Shown here: piece after piece, positions 63,040 through 64,000 of the stretch
Layout of the letters: each line of letters opens with the position of its first letter
How positions within the stretch are numbered: the stretch's first letter is position 1
Assembly (NCBI RefSeq): GCF_003336225.1
Contig: NZ_QPID01000001.1
Span: forward strand, 248,001-312,000
Direction: 5' to 3'
From: Corallincola holothuriorum
GTDB taxonomy: Bacteria; Pseudomonadota; Gammaproteobacteria; Enterobacterales; Neiellaceae
Length of the DNA: 64,000 nucleotides
The notes under the pieces: generated by a model
What the model saw: the letters and a program-made list of their open reading frames with translations, nothing else
Databases searched by the model: none
Told to the model about the DNA's origin: nothing
Translations under genes and position numbers: made by a program

Positions 63040-63122
63040 TCTTGTAAAAGGCCATGTGGTTTTCATCACTTTTAACTTAACCACTTAGATTTGATAACAA
63101 ATTATCGAACTCTAAAACAAAT

Positions 63123-63136
63123 ATGATTATAATCAT
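63123..63136. promoter_or_regulatory. 14-bp perfect palindrome upstream of the prolyl isomerase gene
   Basis: ATGATTATAATCAT is a perfect inverted repeat 57 nt before the GTG start. It resembles an AT-rich operator and has some likeness to a Fur half-site pair (TGATTATAATCA), but the Fur consensus is not met well. Confidence 0.35.
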
Positions 63137-63137
63137 C

Positions 63138-63167
63138 CCCGCTCTGATCTAATCAGGTTAGAGTGGG
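63138..63167 (+). promoter_or_regulatory. Hairpin in the leader of the prolyl isomerase gene
   Basis: CCCGCTCT (63138-63145) pairs with AGAGTGGG (63160-63167) over 8 bp with one G-U. An overlapping inner pairing, CTGAT with ATCAG, is also possible. No T-tract follows, so it is more likely a leader structure than a terminator. Confidence 0.45.
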
Positions 63168-63193
63168 ATGCAGTAATGATGGAGTATTAAGTA

Positions 63194-64000
63194 GTGAATA
63201 GCAGTACTATCAAAGGGATTTTGGCTTCTACCCTGTTTGCCGTTGTTGCCCTTACTGGGTGCGATAAGCCAGCCACTGTTGCCTCAATCGGTGACGCCGA
63301 GATAACTTCCGCACAACTCAGTGCCTACCTTAAGCACAAACGTATCCCTGAACAGGATGCGACGGTTGTTGAGCGTGCTTTGGATGATCTGATTAGCCGT
63401 GAAGCGTTGGCTCAGGCCATCGAGCAGCAAGATGTGTTGGACGCCGAACTCATCGCCGCCGAACAAGCGGAAGTTCGCCGCCAGATGTTGATTGGCCGCT
63501 ATTTTGAGAAATTCCTCGCGGAACGGATCACCGACGATATGGTGCGCGCTTTTTATGCCAATAATGCCGCTGACTACGAGTCAAATCGTGTCAAAGTGGC
63601 CCATATTCTGATCCGTACAAATACTCAGATGGGTGAAGCAGAGCGTCAAGCAAAACTTACTTTAGCCCGTGAAGTGTATAGCCAACTCACCAGCGGTGGT
63701 GATTTTATTACTTTGGCAAAAGCCTACTCAGAAGACAAAGTATCGGCACAGAAAGGTGGCGAGCTGGGTTGGATCGCCGAAGGGGCAGTGAATCCCGAAT
63801 TTTCTAATACAGCCTTTGCGCTGCAGCCCGGAGCATACTCCGAGCCGATGATGACCTCATTTGGTTTTCATATCATCAAGCAGCTAGAAGCGCCGCAAAA
63901 ATCACGCCAGCCACTGGAAGCAGTGCAGAGCCAGATAAAATATCGTCTACAAAAAGAAGCCAAACAGGCGGAAATGGAGCGATTGCTGGCAAGCGTTGAA
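63194..64000 (+). CDS. Lipoprotein parvulin-type peptidyl-prolyl cis-trans isomerase, 3'-truncated by the window edge
   Basis: The frame runs open to the right edge (269 codons visible). The GTG at 63194 with GGAG at 63181-63184 gives a lipoprotein signal peptide ending in the lipobox LTGC (Cys23), with Asp24 at position +2, the inner-membrane retention residue. A SurA/PrsA-type N-terminal chaperone region (about 25-130) precedes a parvulin domain (about 135-231) with KVAHILIRT, FITLAKAYSEDKVSAQKGGELGWIAEG (positions 63705-63786) and FGFHIIKQL. It resembles EpsD-family isomerases. It lies 154 nt after the giant exported protein, and a role in folding or presenting that protein in the periplasm is an inference from adjacency. 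Confidence 0.88.
   Translation, partial: MNSSTIKGILASTLFAVVALTGCDKPATVASIGDAEITSAQLSAYLKHKRIPEQDATVVERALDDLISREALAQAIEQQDVLDAELIAAEQAEVRRQMLIGRYFEKFLAERITDDMVRAFYANNAADYESNRVKVAHILIRTNTQMGEAERQAKLTLAREVYSQLTSGGDFITLAKAYSEDKVSAQKGGELGWIAEGAVNPEFSNTAFALQPGAYSEPMMTSFGFHIIKQLEAPQKSRQPLEAVQSQIKYRLQKEAKQAEMERLLASVE

Noticed and set aside
27274-63039. Many frames of 60-150 codons on both strands inside the giant gene
   Set aside because: All overlap the single long frame and have shadow-like composition; none has a credible ribosome site with a recognisable product.

Overview
The window is chromosomal DNA from a gammaproteobacterium, most likely a marine Alteromonadales-like bacterium. The family-level reading rests on recognisable YebG, YbfA/DUF2517, RsmF, SbcB, YcfH, YbgI, ElyC and IhfA proteins. 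The order-level guess is inference. No phage, insertion sequence, CRISPR array or plasmid gene is visible.

Region 1 (1-2.94 kb) is the translation operon thrS (5'-truncated by the window edge), infC with its AUU start, rpmI and rplT, closed by a strong terminator. Region 2 (2.94-13.64 kb) is a set of mostly single genes on both strands: TatD-type hydrolase ycfH, a 545-residue coiled-coil protein with a KfrA-like N-terminus, rsmF, a SpmAB-like membrane protein, the SOS gene yebG behind a perfect LexA box and followed 6 nt later by a ybgI/Nif3 gene, elyC, an orphan periplasmic solute-binding-like protein, a GH36-type alpha-galactosidase and a small exported protein. Region 3 (13.83-18.3 kb) holds tRNA-Val(GAC), pheS-pheT-ihfA with a terminator, and a ybfA-like small membrane protein.

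Region 4 (18.4-25.3 kb) is a tightly overlapped operon: photolyase phr, an NTF2-like protein, a short-chain dehydrogenase, an FAD amine-oxidase-like protein, DUF1365 and a Cfa-type fatty-acid methyltransferase. Homologous sets belong to the RpoE-ChrR (singlet oxygen) regulon in other proteobacteria, and a TGATCC-type promoter candidate lies upstream of phr. A second orphan solute-binding-like protein follows, paralogous to the one in region 2. Exonuclease I (sbcB) faces it from the opposite strand.

Region 5 (26.7-64 kb) is dominated by one uninterrupted reading frame of 35.8 kb encoding an 11,921-residue exported protein (roughly 1.3 MDa by residue count). It has a Sec signal peptide, then about 21 tandem Ig-like modules, then seven repeats of a composite unit (beta-propeller, Big_5-like Ig, one or two IPT/TIG folds), then more propellers and Ig-like modules. 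Near the C-terminus come a calcium-binding thrombospondin-3-like segment, a seven-Asp-box domain inserted between two cysteines, and a PPC-like domain. I see no RTX repeats, autotransporter barrel or sorting signal. Its 5' leader contains a roughly 120-nt potential structured RNA closed by a long-range stem and starting just after a candidate promoter. Directly downstream is a lipoprotein parvulin-type prolyl isomerase, cut by the window edge, which is a plausible dedicated folding factor. The leader RNA, the giant protein and the lipoprotein isomerase are the best candidate for an undescribed system here.
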